From Litomosoides sigmodontis (lineage: Eukaryota; Nematoda; Chromadorea; Rhabditida; Onchocercidae): a stretch of DNA of 64,000 nucleotides. Positions within the stretch are counted from its first letter, which is position 1; every line of letters begins with the position of its first letter. Both the position numbers and the translations under genes were made by a program. Shown piece by piece: positions 23,473 to 35,964 of this stretch. The notes under the pieces are model-generated. The model was not told the DNA's origin. It saw nothing but the letters and a program-made list of their open reading frames with translations, and did no database searches. The stretch lies in the NCBI GenBank assembly GCA_963070105.1, contig OY718805.1:124001-188000 (forward strand), in the 5' to 3' direction.

Positions 23473-26400
23473 TTATATAAATGAAGAATTGGCCCTAGAT
23501 AAGGATCCACGGGTTGCGAACTGCCACTGATTTTGTGGCACATACAATTTCATTACAGGGACCTGCTCGTAGCCCCTATCTTCTTCCACATCAACAGCAG
23601 AGCATGCGTAACGGCCGCAGGATAGCATGCAGTCCGTGATTGGATTTATTGCAACTTTTTCGTCCTGAAAGTGTGGAGCGAAGTGTGTTTTGATGTCTTC
23701 CGCAACTATTCTCTACTACGCAATTCCTTTCCTCACCACGGATAGGAGCAAAAAATGCTGCGCTGAAAATTGGCAGCACAACAGTGGAATGAGTGAGTGA
23801 GAATGAGGATAAAACGTCGTACCGCCTCGCATTTCCTGTTCGAGATGGCTCGAATATACTGGCACCGGTAATTGTAATTTGGATGATCGCGTACAAATAT
23901 GCCGCACTTACCGCCCTTATCTGTTAAATAAGCATCCTTAAAATGAGTTGTTGACAAATAATTTTATAATAATTTGTAAAATAGAATGCCCCTACAACAA
24001 CTGCTGGAAGATTTACAAATTCGCAATCAACTCGACTCTGTTCTGGACAATAACCACAGCTTCTGCGACATCTTTCCCTGAATCCGGGAAGCAGACAGTT
24101 ATGCAAATTGTTGTGACCGCATGTCCCATTTAGAACAGCCTGCAACTCATCGCTACATATGGGCAGATGCTGCTCCACTCTTTCCTGAAATTCATCTTCG
24201 AAAGTTTCGGAATGCGAGTGATTTCCCCAACCGTTATTCAGTTAAATAAATGAAACTGAATTCGTGCAACGAACACTTCCAATAATTCTAGTCTTTATTG
24301 TTTTCTTCTAATCTTAGGTGGGAGACACTACATTTTCACGGTTCTTACCACGGCTTTTACAACCACAAAAAGATACGGCATTTTACCGACAGAATTAAGC
24401 GAAGAAGGAGAGGAGGAGGAGGAGCACACTAATTAACAAGTAAATTGTAACCAACTTTGATGCGCTAACCGGTTAATATGACAAAAAGCGAAAGCAAAAA
24501 AATCAGATCCTTTTCAGATTAACATGCCTGGATGTAAACAAAGGGGTGATGTGTACTGATATAATACAGCCGTAAACTTATACCGCACATCCCACAAGTT
24601 CGAGCACACAATATATACCTACAATTTGAAGCTCTTTTCAGAAGAAAAACGGAAGAAAGCATTTTCCGATAAATTTGCATTCAAATTTCTTCATCCTCTG
24701 CCACACGAAAAAGTTGAGCTTTTGCCAGTGTTTTTAAGAATGAGAATAAGACTTTGCAGTATGAACCTGAACTCCTGAAATGAATTGCAGTGACCCCGGG
24801 ATTTATGCAGAAAGTCACAATCAACGAGACTATCCTCACAATACAAATCAGCTAGTCCAATGATCACGTTTGGTAATTTTCGAAAATTTTCGACCTTATA
24901 CGTTGAAGATTTTGCTAAATTGTGTAGCGAATAGCTCGGACTTTTGTTCGCCTGAATTAATAAAGATGAATTAATAAGGACGAAGAATGGAAACGAGTGT
25001 AGATAATGACAAGGATTAGTATGAAAATCAGATATTTACAATAGGTGTAAATGGTGATAGGAATAAGAACGGTAGTCGAGCGCAGTACGCGGGACCCGAA
25101 CACAATGTATCACCTGTTAACAAATAGACTGCTTCATCGCCTTGGAAAACTTCGCCGAATTAAAGGTGGGTTGAGACAAATAATTTTCATGGCAGCCCTT
25201 GTTCAATTTTGAGGAAATCGGTTGGCGATGACCGGAGATGGATAGTTCATGAGACTGGCTCAAAGCAGTTAGGTGGAGCTGAGACTTGTTCGAGGCTTGC
25301 CATCATTGCTTGTCGATAAATAAGCCTAATGGGAAGTAAAGACTTCTCCAATATGTAAGGAAGGCTACCTGTTTATATATTCTATTTATATGGAAGATGT
25401 CGTGGTTAGTTATGTTTGTGGTCCTTCGATACACGTGTCCAAATAGTGGATGATCGACGTAAGGATAAGAGTGAATAAGATTCTCGTATACTTTATTCCA
25501 GTAAAACTGTAATTGACACTTTGAACTGTTCTGCCATGGAAAATACAATTTCAGTGAGTTTCAGTGAAAAGTAGTTGCTCAGAAATGAAGAGGTAATCTT
25601 ACAAATTCCATATTCGGTTGGTGACTCATCATGCTTGTTGCAGTTTCCGCACCGATGCATTCTTCCTCATTGATTTCGTTGGCAAGCTTTTTTGAATCCA
25701 CTATGTATTTTTCGTTCCATATCGTAAATTTAAGGTGCTGCAATTTTTATATTAGCAAAGGCGAGAAAACAAAAGAAACCTGAAAAGAGTATGTCTCGTC
25801 AGTAATGACATAAGATGACTTGACAGTGATATGGTTAGTTCTTCACTTATAATTCCTCACATTTTCTTCTTGTTATGCTTTTTCTGTAAATCTAGACATC
25901 TGCATGATGCAGCTTATTGTGTAGCATAAATCCTATTATTTCTGATTGTCTCGTCGTTTTTTTCTTTCTCAACGATTATCATATAAGGCGAAAGGATTCA
26001 GGAGAGAATTTGATGAAATATAAAGTATCTGAACTGCTTACATCAATCTTGCTGTCAGGACCAGATAAAATATGTTTCTTCCTGGTTTCTTCATTGCAAT
26101 CATTTGAAATCCAAGAATCTGGTAGATTGATCGCAGGACAATGTGGCTATACTCTATACATTCATCGTAGAGATTAATCCACTGAAGGAAGAAGACTGCG
26201 TTGTAATTGAGGTGATGACCACGCAAAATAGATGATTTCTTAGCACGAATTAAATAAGGAAACGAAGGCTTGAAATTAAAGAGATCACGGATACAAACTT
26301 GTCGAATATATCTTGACAACATTTGAAATTTGGAACATGTATATCAAGCTTTTTTCACTGTCGTCCACAATTAATTGTTCGTGGTAAAACTTACTCTTTC

Positions 26401-27172
26401 TCCACCCCTTCCATATCCTAGAAGTCCATAACAGCCATAAGTAGTCATCTTCATGGATACGTAATCAGTATCTCGCTCTTTGATGAATGACCGAAATTTA
26501 ATATTTGTTCTGTTCTGTACCTCAAACAACAGATCAGCAAGTTGTTCCCAGCGACGTTTTGAATAAGCCGGTGCTAGAAAGAAAGCGAATGAATCCCGAC
26601 TTAACATTGCTTTTCAAAAATTAAGGAAATTTTGTCAGGCTTCTTTTCAAATTTATTCTAAATACAACTGAAATTTCTTATAGAAGTGGTTTCTTTGTGG
26701 GAAAGTTAATAATATCGTTTATTTACAAATCCATAAAGGTAGTGTTTGTTGCTTCCATTGGTTTTCTTCTTTGGCATCCATAACAAATAACCACTTTCCT
26801 GATATACTACTGCACTGAAATTTATTCGTGCTTTGGAAACCAATTTAGATTTATATGTACCATTTCCTATCTGTTTCTAAAATATAACTCTCAAAATTCT
26901 CAAATTCTCGTCTAATTTTCATCGCGAAGTCTTTGGTAGATTGAGTAGAAAATTTCTAGGTGAAATAAGACAGGACTCTTGAGTGGATATTCAGTCTAAT
27001 TAACGAAATCTTCTAGCCTATAGATCTTTCTTATGTGCTTCACGGAATGCTAATGAGAATCATGCCTAAATACCATATCCATGTACAGTTCATTTACTTG
27101 AATTACAAAGTTACTTATTACCGTAAGGCCGAAAAAGATGAGCTTTAGGAGCAGCCATCCACAGAAATCCAT
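23473..27172 (-). CDS. Secreted astacin-like protein with ShKT repeats, zinc site lost
   Basis: The twelve exons are 27122..27172, 26727..26814, 26395..26573, 26042..26146 (least certain), 25603..25737, 25369..25530, 24767..24951, 24584..24618, 24349..24428, 24017..24184, 23823..23936 and 23473..23664; they join in phase to 497 residues. Exon 1 is a signal peptide (MDFCGWLLLKLIFFGLT). Residues about 38-106 match the N-lobe of astacin metalloproteases: LPLWISPAYSKRRWEQLADL, NRTNIKFRSF, then YGCYGLLGYGRGGER. Further on, SMMSHQP resembles the Met-turn (SVMHYQP) and NHDIFHINRIYK the astacin end. The HExxHxxGFxHE zinc motif is absent in every frame of the region where it should be, so the protein is probably not a protease. 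Two six-Cys ShKT modules follow (CEDSLVDCDFLHKSRGHC with CARTCGMC; CSDELQAVLNGTCGH with CRRSCGYC), then a third Cys-rich segment. Nematode NAS proteins with C-terminal ShK domains have this layout. Confidence 0.72.
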
Positions 27173-27422
27173 GTTATGTGCTGATAAAAGAGAAAGAATG
27201 GAAATATTTAGTTTGGACACATACCCTTTACATTGGCTGAAATATTCTCCCAGCTTGGTTACTCATCATATTCATATGTGTGGTATGAGAAATAGTGCAG
27301 CGATGATAACTGGAGACGAGCATGATTGTTCAGTGGTTTTCGCCACATTTTGTGTTTCGCAGATCTCGTCAGACGTAAACAGGGAACTTTGCCTTTCTAT
27401 TTTTTTCGAATTAAAACTTTAG
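27173..27422. promoter_or_regulatory. Shared head-to-head promoter region
   Basis: 250 bases separate the ATG of the astacin-like gene (minus) from that of UBA3 (plus). The UBA3 ATG follows directly on AACTTTAG, which looks like a trans-splice acceptor, so the UBA3 transcript may start further upstream than its mature 5' end. Confidence 0.45.
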
Positions 27423-30400
27423 ATGGAAGAAGTATCCGTTGATAAATTTCGAAATGAGCGATGGCGTGACTTGAGACGTCTTACCGATGGGAAATCGGCC
27501 TTTGCCCATCCAGCCTTCGAACCAGGAATGCAGGTTATAATGTCTAATTTTACTTTCTCATATTTTATTGTAACAAAATTCTGTTGATACAATGAAATTG
27601 CTTCTGTTTTATCATGTAATCACTTGAGGTTTCTGTGTGTGATTGAGAAAATCTTTTTAGAATTTGGAAACTGTACAAAGCTGTCACTTGTTAGTTGTTG
27701 GAGCTGGTGGATTGGGGTGTGAACTATTGAAAGATTTGGTATGTATTTCAATGAAGAGTATAGTAGACGTATCATACTGAGCAGGTTCTACTGACCAGTC
27801 AAGTTTTTTGTTCATTTTGATTTCATATGTTCAGGCGTTATCTGGTTTTCGAAAAATCGAAGTCATTGATATGGATACGATAGAGTTATCTAATCTAAAT
27901 AGACAATTCCTTTTTCGGTGAGTCCCATTTTATTATCGGGAACCTTTAAATTGAAAACAATTGACAACAAATTAATTGTACTTACTGGCGGTTTTTCCGA
28001 TTCTCATCTGTTATGATATTTTCAGTGAAAGCGATGTTGGTAAATCAAAAGCCGAGGTAGCTGCAGCATTCATTCGAAAACGAATCCCGAATTGCTCTGT
28101 AGTTGCGTATGTTTTATTATTATATACATTGAATAATAAAACAATAGTATTAACCAATTAATTACAATTTTTTGTGAACATTTATTTTACAATTTAGAAT
28201 TTTTTTTGTGAAGTATATTATTTTTTTAACATGTAAAAGGAATTTTGTTTGCAGTCATAACTGTAAGATACAGGATAAAGATGATCAATTCTATCGGTCA
28301 TTTGACATAATTATTTGTGGTTTGGATTCTATTGTTGCGAGAAGATGGCTTAACGCTAAATTGGTGAGTTTTCTTTCGGAAACTGATTTGAAGACTGAAC
28401 ATAAATTCAGTTGATGCTGCATTTATGTTGAATCCAGGCGAATTATTCTGTAGAAATTGTGATTTCTCTCTGAGGAACCAAATTAATTGTTACATCAGTT
28501 ATATCTTATAAGGTAAGCTTAGTGGAATTCAATTCGGATGGTAATCCAACAGGCATCATACCCTTAATTGATGGTGGCACGGAAGGATTTAAAGGCAATT
28601 CCCGGATAATATTACCTACAATGACTGCTTGTATTGAATGTACCGTTGATCTCTACCCTCTACAGGTCACATTACATTATGATTCGAATTATTTCCTTTT
28701 AGACTTATAATTTTTATTGTCTCACATGCAGCTAATCTACATATACTGTTTAATTTAAATTCCGACTCATTTATGCCATTAATCAGTGAACTTACGAGCA
28801 CTGAATTTTTATATTCCTTATCTACAGATTACTTTTCCTATGTGTACGATAGCAAATACTCCTCGACTTCCTGAACATTGCATTGAATATGTCAAAGTAA
28901 TACAGTGGTATAGGGATAAACCTTTTGATGGTTTGCTTTGATAGTTTCATATTGCAATTCTTAGAATTGAAGTAGCATCTTTCGTTCATTTATTTGCATC
29001 TTAAATATAACATCCACTGTGTATGTTATTTATTTCAAGGATTACAGGTGACAAATAATGTGTGTGGAGAAGATAGGTTAAAAGTAAATGAGATATTCTT
29101 TAGAAGAAGCAATGGATGCTGATAACATGGAACACGTTGAATGGGTATTTAAAGCTGCTTTAAAAAGGGCTAACAAATATAATATCAAGGGGGTTGATTT
29201 GAGGCTTACAAAAGGTGTCTTGAAGCGAATAATCCCTGCTGTAGCTTCCACCAATGCTGTTATTGCAGGTAACATTGTTTTCTAATACTCATGGTTTCCT
29301 AGACCCTGTTACGGCAAAATATATCTATAAATACTCGCATATATAATATTGCTTGTAATGGCCAGTACTCGCATTCATCACCAGTATATATGATGTATAT
29401 GAGGAAAGTTAAAACTTTAGATATTTCAGCATCATGCGCATTGGAGGCTTTGAAATTAGCTTCGAAGTAAGTTTCCCGATTTGAAATTTTCCCAGTAATC
29501 CTCTTGGATTGTTCCAAACAATGCTCCTTTGTTAAAAGCTACTTTTTTATAGCATTTCCTGTCCAATGCAAAATTATCTCAATTTCACCAATAATGAGGG
29601 AGTTTTTATGGGTGTGGTCGAACTGGAGAAAAGAGTAAGATTTTTGTATCTGTTCATATTCATCAGTGAATAACAGAATCATACCTCATCAACTGCATTT
29701 TAGTAGCATATTTTAAAGGGAATTGCTGTTTACTCTTTCTTCAGCGCTAGTGCAATTTTTTTCAGCTTGACTGTCTAGTATGTGGCGAACAAGCACAGTA
29801 CGTTGATGTAGCGCCTAACAAGACATTGCACCACTTGCTGGATGAAATTATAAAAAGATAGTTAGTATTCTCACATGGTTCAGATTTCTTTTATTTCCAC
29901 TAATCATGTGGAAGAATACACTTCGAAAAAAATTAGCATCAGTTGCATTTCAACTGATAATTTATGTTTCCCCTCCCCCTTATTTTGACATCTTAGGGAG
30001 GTTGAAGACTAAAGTAGAAAACGAGAAAAAAACTTTAATCTTGTGAAAAAAGACTCACTCTCTTTTATAGTCAACTTTGTAACCCATCACTACAAACAGC
30101 TAAGGAAAAGTTATATATGAAAAGTGATCTGATACCGGAATTGGATCAAATCAGTACTGCCAATTTGTCCAGAACTTTGAAAGGCGAGTTTTTGTTTAAT
30201 CACAATGAATTTACAAAAGTTTATATAAGTTCGGAGTCAAATATGTCAAGGTATCGATCCAATGAACGTACAACCTATATTATATTGGACAAACTTGAAC
30301 TCATCGTGTACTTTTTTAAACAGAGCTTTAACAGCCACTCCTAACCTGAAAGTGATTATCTATAGACCTTGGTCTGGCAAACGGTGACGAGCTTCTTATT

Positions 30401-30457
30401 GCTGATGAAACCCGAGCACGACCAATTTCCTTACGTATTCGTTATCAAGGAGATTAA
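27423..30457 (+). CDS. UBA3: NEDD8-activating enzyme E1 catalytic subunit (UBA3)
   Basis: This gene encodes UBA3, which with NAE1 adenylates NEDD8 and passes it as a thioester to UBC12, the first step of cullin neddylation. Thirteen exons: 27423..27533, 27661..27738, 27835..27917, 28026..28106, 28255..28363, 28513..28665, 28828..28930, 29104..29268, 29430..29466, 29553..29634, 29766..29860, 30071..30183, 30366..30457; 433 residues. The nucleotide-binding loop [18 protein letters not shown], then [17 protein letters not shown] and the crossover [15 protein letters not shown] are intact. The catalytic Cys is in [10 protein letters not shown] (codon 28630..28632). Zinc ligands are the CIEC pair plus the later CLVC pair. 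The C-terminus is the ubiquitin-fold domain that recruits UBC12, ending [20 protein letters not shown]. The last intron begins with GC (AAAG then GCGAGT) rather than GT, and only this choice restores the conserved [12 protein letters not shown]. All other introns are GT-AG. Confidence 0.95.
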
Positions 30458-31231
30458 AAATTTCACTGAAATCTGTTACGCTTATGTTGCAAGGTGCTTT
30501 TAACTGCGTTAATTGACAAATTAATTTACGAGAACAGATTGTTTTGTACCTGTAATTTTTTTTTCTTCAGATTCAAAGAAGACAGACATATTGAAAGAGC
30601 TACATCACTTGAGAGAAATACGCCCAATGAATAGCTTATTTACTTTTCGCATATTTTTCACTACCCTAGCCTTGAGGTTTTATTGACTTACTACAGTAAC
30701 TCGCTAATGTTTCCTCATCTCATTTTATACCATCGTATTGTATGATTTAAATGAGTTCAGAAAAAAAGGTATGCTTGTGGATACATATGAAAATAACACA
30801 GCTATATGAAGCATTATAGCGCCTCAGTGCCAGAGTGATTTAGTTATTATGCAAAACATCCTTAAAAATATGAAAAAAATTGAGCGATTGAAAACGAAAC
30901 TAAATCTTTCAAATGAAACTAACATTTACGCAAAACACTGCTAGAAATCGTTGCCGTTCATCCTTTAGCTGTGTTTCAGCAAGCTCAGTTCAAATCTCTT
31001 GGTTAAGAATGTAATGCTTACACCTAAGTGATGGGCTTGTAACAGAATACACATTCCAAGTTTATTTGACATCATTACGATAGAATACATATATAAACAT
31101 ATGATAAGTAGTGACCAAAATTCTGCTCTAAAGGAATTTCTTCAAGTCAGAAAAAGTGTTTACGGCATGTAATTGAGTGCTAAACATGTATCATAAATTG
31201 AAATTATGCACATGTGGCAATGAAACTGTAG
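30458..31231. other. Intergenic between converging UBA3 and MRG15
   Basis: AT-rich spacer carrying both 3' untranslated regions. No additional coding segment was seen. Confidence 0.6.
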
Positions 31232-33841
31232 CTAAATTTTAGAGTTTTGCAGGAGACGAATTTTGTATTCTTCAGTGATAGTTTCATAGTCTACCTCCGG
31301 ATCGAAAAATTTCTCAGAATTGTTCCCCAAATAGCGAAGAAATGATTGGACAAAAACAGTCAAAATCTCTTTCGAGTCGTTGTCGCATAGCATAAACCTA
31401 GAATAAATAATAAGTGGATTTGGAAACTGTGGCTTCAAGGAATAAATTCCATGTTCTTTTCAGAAAGTGGAAATTTCTATTACATAATTCTGATAACTCA
31501 CTCAATCATTTCGGGAAACTTAACAAGAAGTCGAAGTAAATAAATAAAGCCATAGTACTCCGACGCACAAACTCCTCTCTCCGGTTCTTTCAAAATGTCT
31601 GGAATTGATTAAGAGCATTAGATCTCGGCTTCGACGTTAAACAGTTAATAAAAATGATCCTCTGAAACACTCGAACTATAAAAGTGCCTTTATATGTGAC
31701 CGACTGTGCGTCTCACCTGATATGTTGTGTAAATGAACGACTCCTGAAGTTTCCTCAGTCAAGTCCTTGTGACGCAACTTTTCGCTTGGATATAATATGT
31801 CAGACGCTATAATCAGGTCGAAAAAACTCTGAAACGTGAAGCTTCGAACAAGGAATGAAAGGAGAATAACCACCAGTAGGATCTGTTTTTTCAGAATAAA
31901 AAAATCTTACAGGAATGAGAAAAAAAGTGTGAAAAGCAAATAATAATGTCAAAAACACTTCTGCTCGCCTGCTTTTATCCACAACATTTTGAATTTTAAG
32001 TAATAATCTAAGGTTCAAAAATATTTGCGAGGACTTACTTTCATATTCTCTGCACATTCATCTAGCGCAGCTACGACACCCTTCCAATAACGTGCTCGTC
32101 CTTTATGCACTTTTACTTCGGAGCACACTGCATCCAATTTACGCACGTGCATAACATACTGCAGTAAATGAGATGATGCTAGGAATTGGCAAAATTTCCT
32201 TCTGTTTCATCTGGCCAAAATACAACGGATAAACAACACGCAAATTATTATGTTTTGGGGAGTGAATTTAGCTTTATCGAATAATGATTTGGGCTATAAA
32301 GTTGTAAAAAAAATCGTTTAGCGCCTCACTTCTTTCATAATCTTTGAAACAGTCAAGCGACACGGTAGGCGTGGCAACATCAATTCGTTTTCAACCAAAT
32401 TACGATCATTTTCTAGTAAACCTTTCAACTTTTCGGGAACTGATATCGCCTAAAGAACTTTCTGAAAGAGATCTTTCAGCAGCGATTTGGCTGGTTGCTC
32501 AGCCAGTAAGAATGTTCAAATATGATGCAGCCAAAGAACTTCGTTTTTTTTCTAACCTCGTTTGTTGATGAACTTCTTGATAAACTCTCCACCGAATTAC
32601 TCCCAAGAACATTGTAACTGCCTAGCGATTTCACATTTCGACACGAATCTAGAGGAAATAATAATTTATTTTGTAGGTAACTAAATTTATGAAGATGATT
32701 TAATGAGAGCATTAAGAGGGTAAAAGGTTCTACAAGTTGTTATTTTCGAAAAAATGTCTTTTCAAGATCCACTGTACTTTTAGCAAATATCAACAAGAAA
32801 GGGAAAATGCAACACAACTGACAGTGACAACATTTAATCACATTACAATTTCCCTTACTGGAGGAAGACTCTAATAACTGTACAGTTGAACGTCCGCGCC
32901 GAATTTCTGTCTTTTGTGGTCTTTTTTTTTTAATTAGCTCAGCAGCTCGAGCTTTCGCTTCCTTCATTTCAATCTACAATTACTGTTTAGTGAAAAAACA
33001 TTCAGTATTTTCACATATTACTATTTTGACATTTACACGTCTAATAACATGGAGTTATAGCTAAATCTATCTGTCTATATCGTAATAACCCAAGCTTGAA
33101 GCATAACGCTAATGTCTAAAATTGTATGAATTTTCCATCTGTTGTGTCCTAAAATTGGCTGACTAAAAATTAGATATTATATATTTTCGGTTAGTCGAAA
33201 TCCCTCAAGACGTATAGACACCAGATCAGCATTATTTGATTGCTCATTTACCAGTCCAAGTTTTCAAAATTGAATTTTGACTCACAAAAACTAATTTACA
33301 CTATCAAAATTACAAAGACAAATACCATAACACCAACGCTGATATTACCTTTGCAAGTTCAATATTGTCTGGTGTAAAAGGACGAAATCTTGATGCAGAC
33401 CTACTGTGTGGGATATTTTCATCGTATCGTTTGCTCCATCCCTAACAATAGGATCCATTGATCACATTGATGATTTCAATACTTTGCTCATAATTCTTCT
33501 CTCCCCAGAATATGCACTTTCTTTTTCTATACAGAACTAAAAGACAACCTGATAATGGACGGTGTACATATAGTCTCCATTTTCTTGCATTTTTACAGCG
33601 ATTATTTTTGCTTCATAAAAAAGATTATCGGTATGACTGCAAAGTATCATTGAATTTACTTCATACGGTGGTACTGATGGCGTTAACTGAAATCAAATAG
33701 ATTGAAATATTAGCCCTGGCAGTGATTCCATAATTGATACGGTTCTTTCTTTCTGTTACTCACTGCAAGACATAAAGTTACTTCAGTTTTAATAGTTTCG
33801 CTTATCGTTGAATCATCCGAGCTACTTGCTTCGGCTTCCAT
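31232..33841 (-). CDS. MORF4L1: Chromodomain/MRG-domain protein (MRG15, MRG-1)
   Basis: This is the nuclear MRG15 protein (376 residues), whose chromodomain reads methylated H3K36 and whose MRG domain docks histone acetylase and Sin3-deacetylase complexes; C. elegans mrg-1 acts in the germline. The ten exons are 33764..33841, 33549..33686, 33349..33441, 32859..32973, 32557..32648, 32330..32449, 32039..32158, 31717..31828, 31502..31598 and 31232..31397, all in phase. The chromo-like barrel shows LFYEAKIIAVK, then YMYTVHYQGWSKRYDENIPH. A basic linker includes AAELIKKKRPQKTEIRRG. The MRG domain includes ISVPEKLKGLLENDRNLVEN, RLPCRLTVSKIMKEYVMHV, EYYGFIYLLRLLVKFPEMIE and FVQSFLRYLGNNSEKFFDPE. The chromo Trp normally in DEWVP is replaced (DENIP). 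An acceptor-like TTTTGCAG lies 14 bases before the ATG, fitting trans-splicing. Confidence 0.92.
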
Positions 33842-35964
33842 ATTTATATGCTTCCTGCAAAATTATTGACTCAATCAGTTTGTATTAGAATTTATTTTGA
33901 ACGATGAAATCGACAAGCATCATACAAAGCAAAGCGATACAGTGGTCAACCGATTCCATCCCGTCCTGGACTATAGTATTTTGGTTAACCAAAATACTAT
34001 AGTAAACGTGTACAAAGAACTGAGAACTAACGCTCTAACAAACATTACAGCAAGCACACAAGCAGTGGTAGTGGTTATGTATAGATAAATAACCGGAGGA
34101 GGAAGAAAGCAGAAGAAATGACCGAAATGCTTGCCAACGGTAAGGCTTCATCAATGAGGAATTTGTCGCTCTACCTGCGTCAAAGGCTGGCTCTTCTTTA
34201 AAACGCAAGCATTCAGGAGCAGTCTCGGTAGATGACAATGACGAGGTACGACTTTCTTTGATACGACCAAGCTGGACCGTCAGCGTAGTCTGTGTAGAAG
34301 TGGAGAACTGTCGTAGCATTGACAGAATGAGAAGGGCGCACGTGTTTGCGCGTATCTCCATGTTAAGCATGAGTAGCAAAACTCCGCACCCTTGAACGGT
34401 TGTTGTCCTGCCCGTGTACCGCCGATACCGAATCGAGCTGGTGGTCATACATCAACGCACAAAAGGTGGTGGTAATAGGATGAATGAAACGTGGTTCGGT
34501 TTCTTTCCATATCTCGTGGTGGGTGATATACCATTTCAAATCTCACGGAACAGCTCAATTGCGCTTTTGAAGAATTGTCGTATCACTGCTACACACCTCC
34601 TACATCCTGGAAACCATGGCGCAGTGATTGTACTGCCTCCCGCGTGTGAAAACTGTTGACACTCAGTTAAACGTGTCAGGTAGATTTTTGCAGAACCCAG
34701 TCTCTTCAAGGATTGTGAAAGTTACAACAGAAACACTGCTTAGTGACTCATCCTTGCCCCATGCATTCTTCCCAACAATTCAGGCTATAAGTCTTAAAAA
34801 TAAGAGGAAATGATCCAAGTGTTTAACATCGAAGCTGTCAGAATACCTGGTGAACCGAGCAGAAAATACAGCTCTTATTAATATTAATCATTACTGGCTG
34901 AAACGGATGCCATCAAGCTTAGAGATTTCGTTGCTTATACCGCTGGAAAGTGGTGGCACTCATTATGTAACGCAGCGAAACGCATCAAAAGTTCTTCCAG
35001 TCCCCTGTGCTACAACGAATTTGAGATGTCGGATCCATGCCTCATTTCCAGAATATGTAGAAACATCAATAGTTGAAATCAACAAGAAAACACATGCGAC
35101 ATCAACCGCAACGCATTCATAAAGTAGTATGAAGACCGAATGCTCATAAGAAACCACTGTATTTTTAACAAAATATTGCCCATTCCAGACGTCCGAAGAT
35201 CGCAACTATTACTCTTACACTTTATGCTTCTACTCACTTGAAATTTATTCCCACAGGAACTACTAGAATGAGCTAATTATGCAACACCGTGCGTGTTTTC
35301 AATTGCATATATATGCCCGATAATTTCAGAAAAATAAGACCAAATAGATACTCCTTATTTGCTTTTCAGAAACAAAAGAAGTGATGGAAAATCTTACTAT
35401 CAATATATCGTGCAAAACCACTGCACGTATGATGACATTCTCTAAAATTTTTCTGGACTTCATCCTCTTAAACCTAATGCTGAATGAGGTAATCTACAGG
35501 ACTAACTTAGTAAATGGAATAAAAAAATCTTTTTAAACAGTTTATTCAACAAAACAACTTTTTAAAAAAACTGCCAAGCATTCACGTAATTTGAAGCAGA
35601 AAAGAAGACGCGAGATAAACGCCTGCTCGCGTACCTTGATTGGGTTTAGGATAATTAAAGTTTAAAGACCACATAAGGGAACTATGCAACGATGGTGGTA
35701 ATTTGCAGCAAGAATACATAAAACCATAGTAGTAAAAGCACGATCAACTAATTGTAAATGATTACAGCAACAAAAAAACAGCTTTAATTATCAAATATGA
35801 CGAACTGACGCTAGAAAAATTAACCAACGACAGGTAGCAGGAACAAGTCAACGTGATACATATATTCCTTCTCCCAAAAAAAAAAGCGAAACGTAACATT
35901 CGATGACTATCTTTAAACCAAACACGGTGAAGGAGACATTACTGACCATCAATCACCGAAGGCC
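33842..35964. other. Intergenic, 2.1 kb, no gene recognised
   Basis: Open frames up to 137 codons exist on both strands (for example 34035..34448 minus, 34850..35122 plus), but none resembles a known protein or has a convincing splice pattern. The segment may hold the 5' region of MRG15 and the 3' untranslated part of the eIF5A transcript. It contains the palindrome at 33970-34003. Confidence 0.4.
33970..34003. repeat. 34 bp perfect palindrome
   Basis: The sequence ACTATAGTATTTTGG, then TTAA, then its exact reverse complement CCAAAATACTATAGT forms a gapless inverted repeat of 34 bases centred at 33986/33987. It lies about 130 bases upstream of the MRG15 ATG. Confidence 0.97.

Noticed and set aside
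26395..26573. Phospholipase A2 reading of YGCYGLLGYGRGG
   Set aside because: The calcium-loop likeness is superficial: the CCxxHDxC active site is missing, while the upstream PLWISPAYS block and downstream INRIYK fit astacin.
34035..34448. 137-codon minus-strand frame between MRG15 and eIF5A
   Set aside because: Composition is Thr/Ser-rich without domains, no consistent splice partners, and other frames nearby are similarly open.
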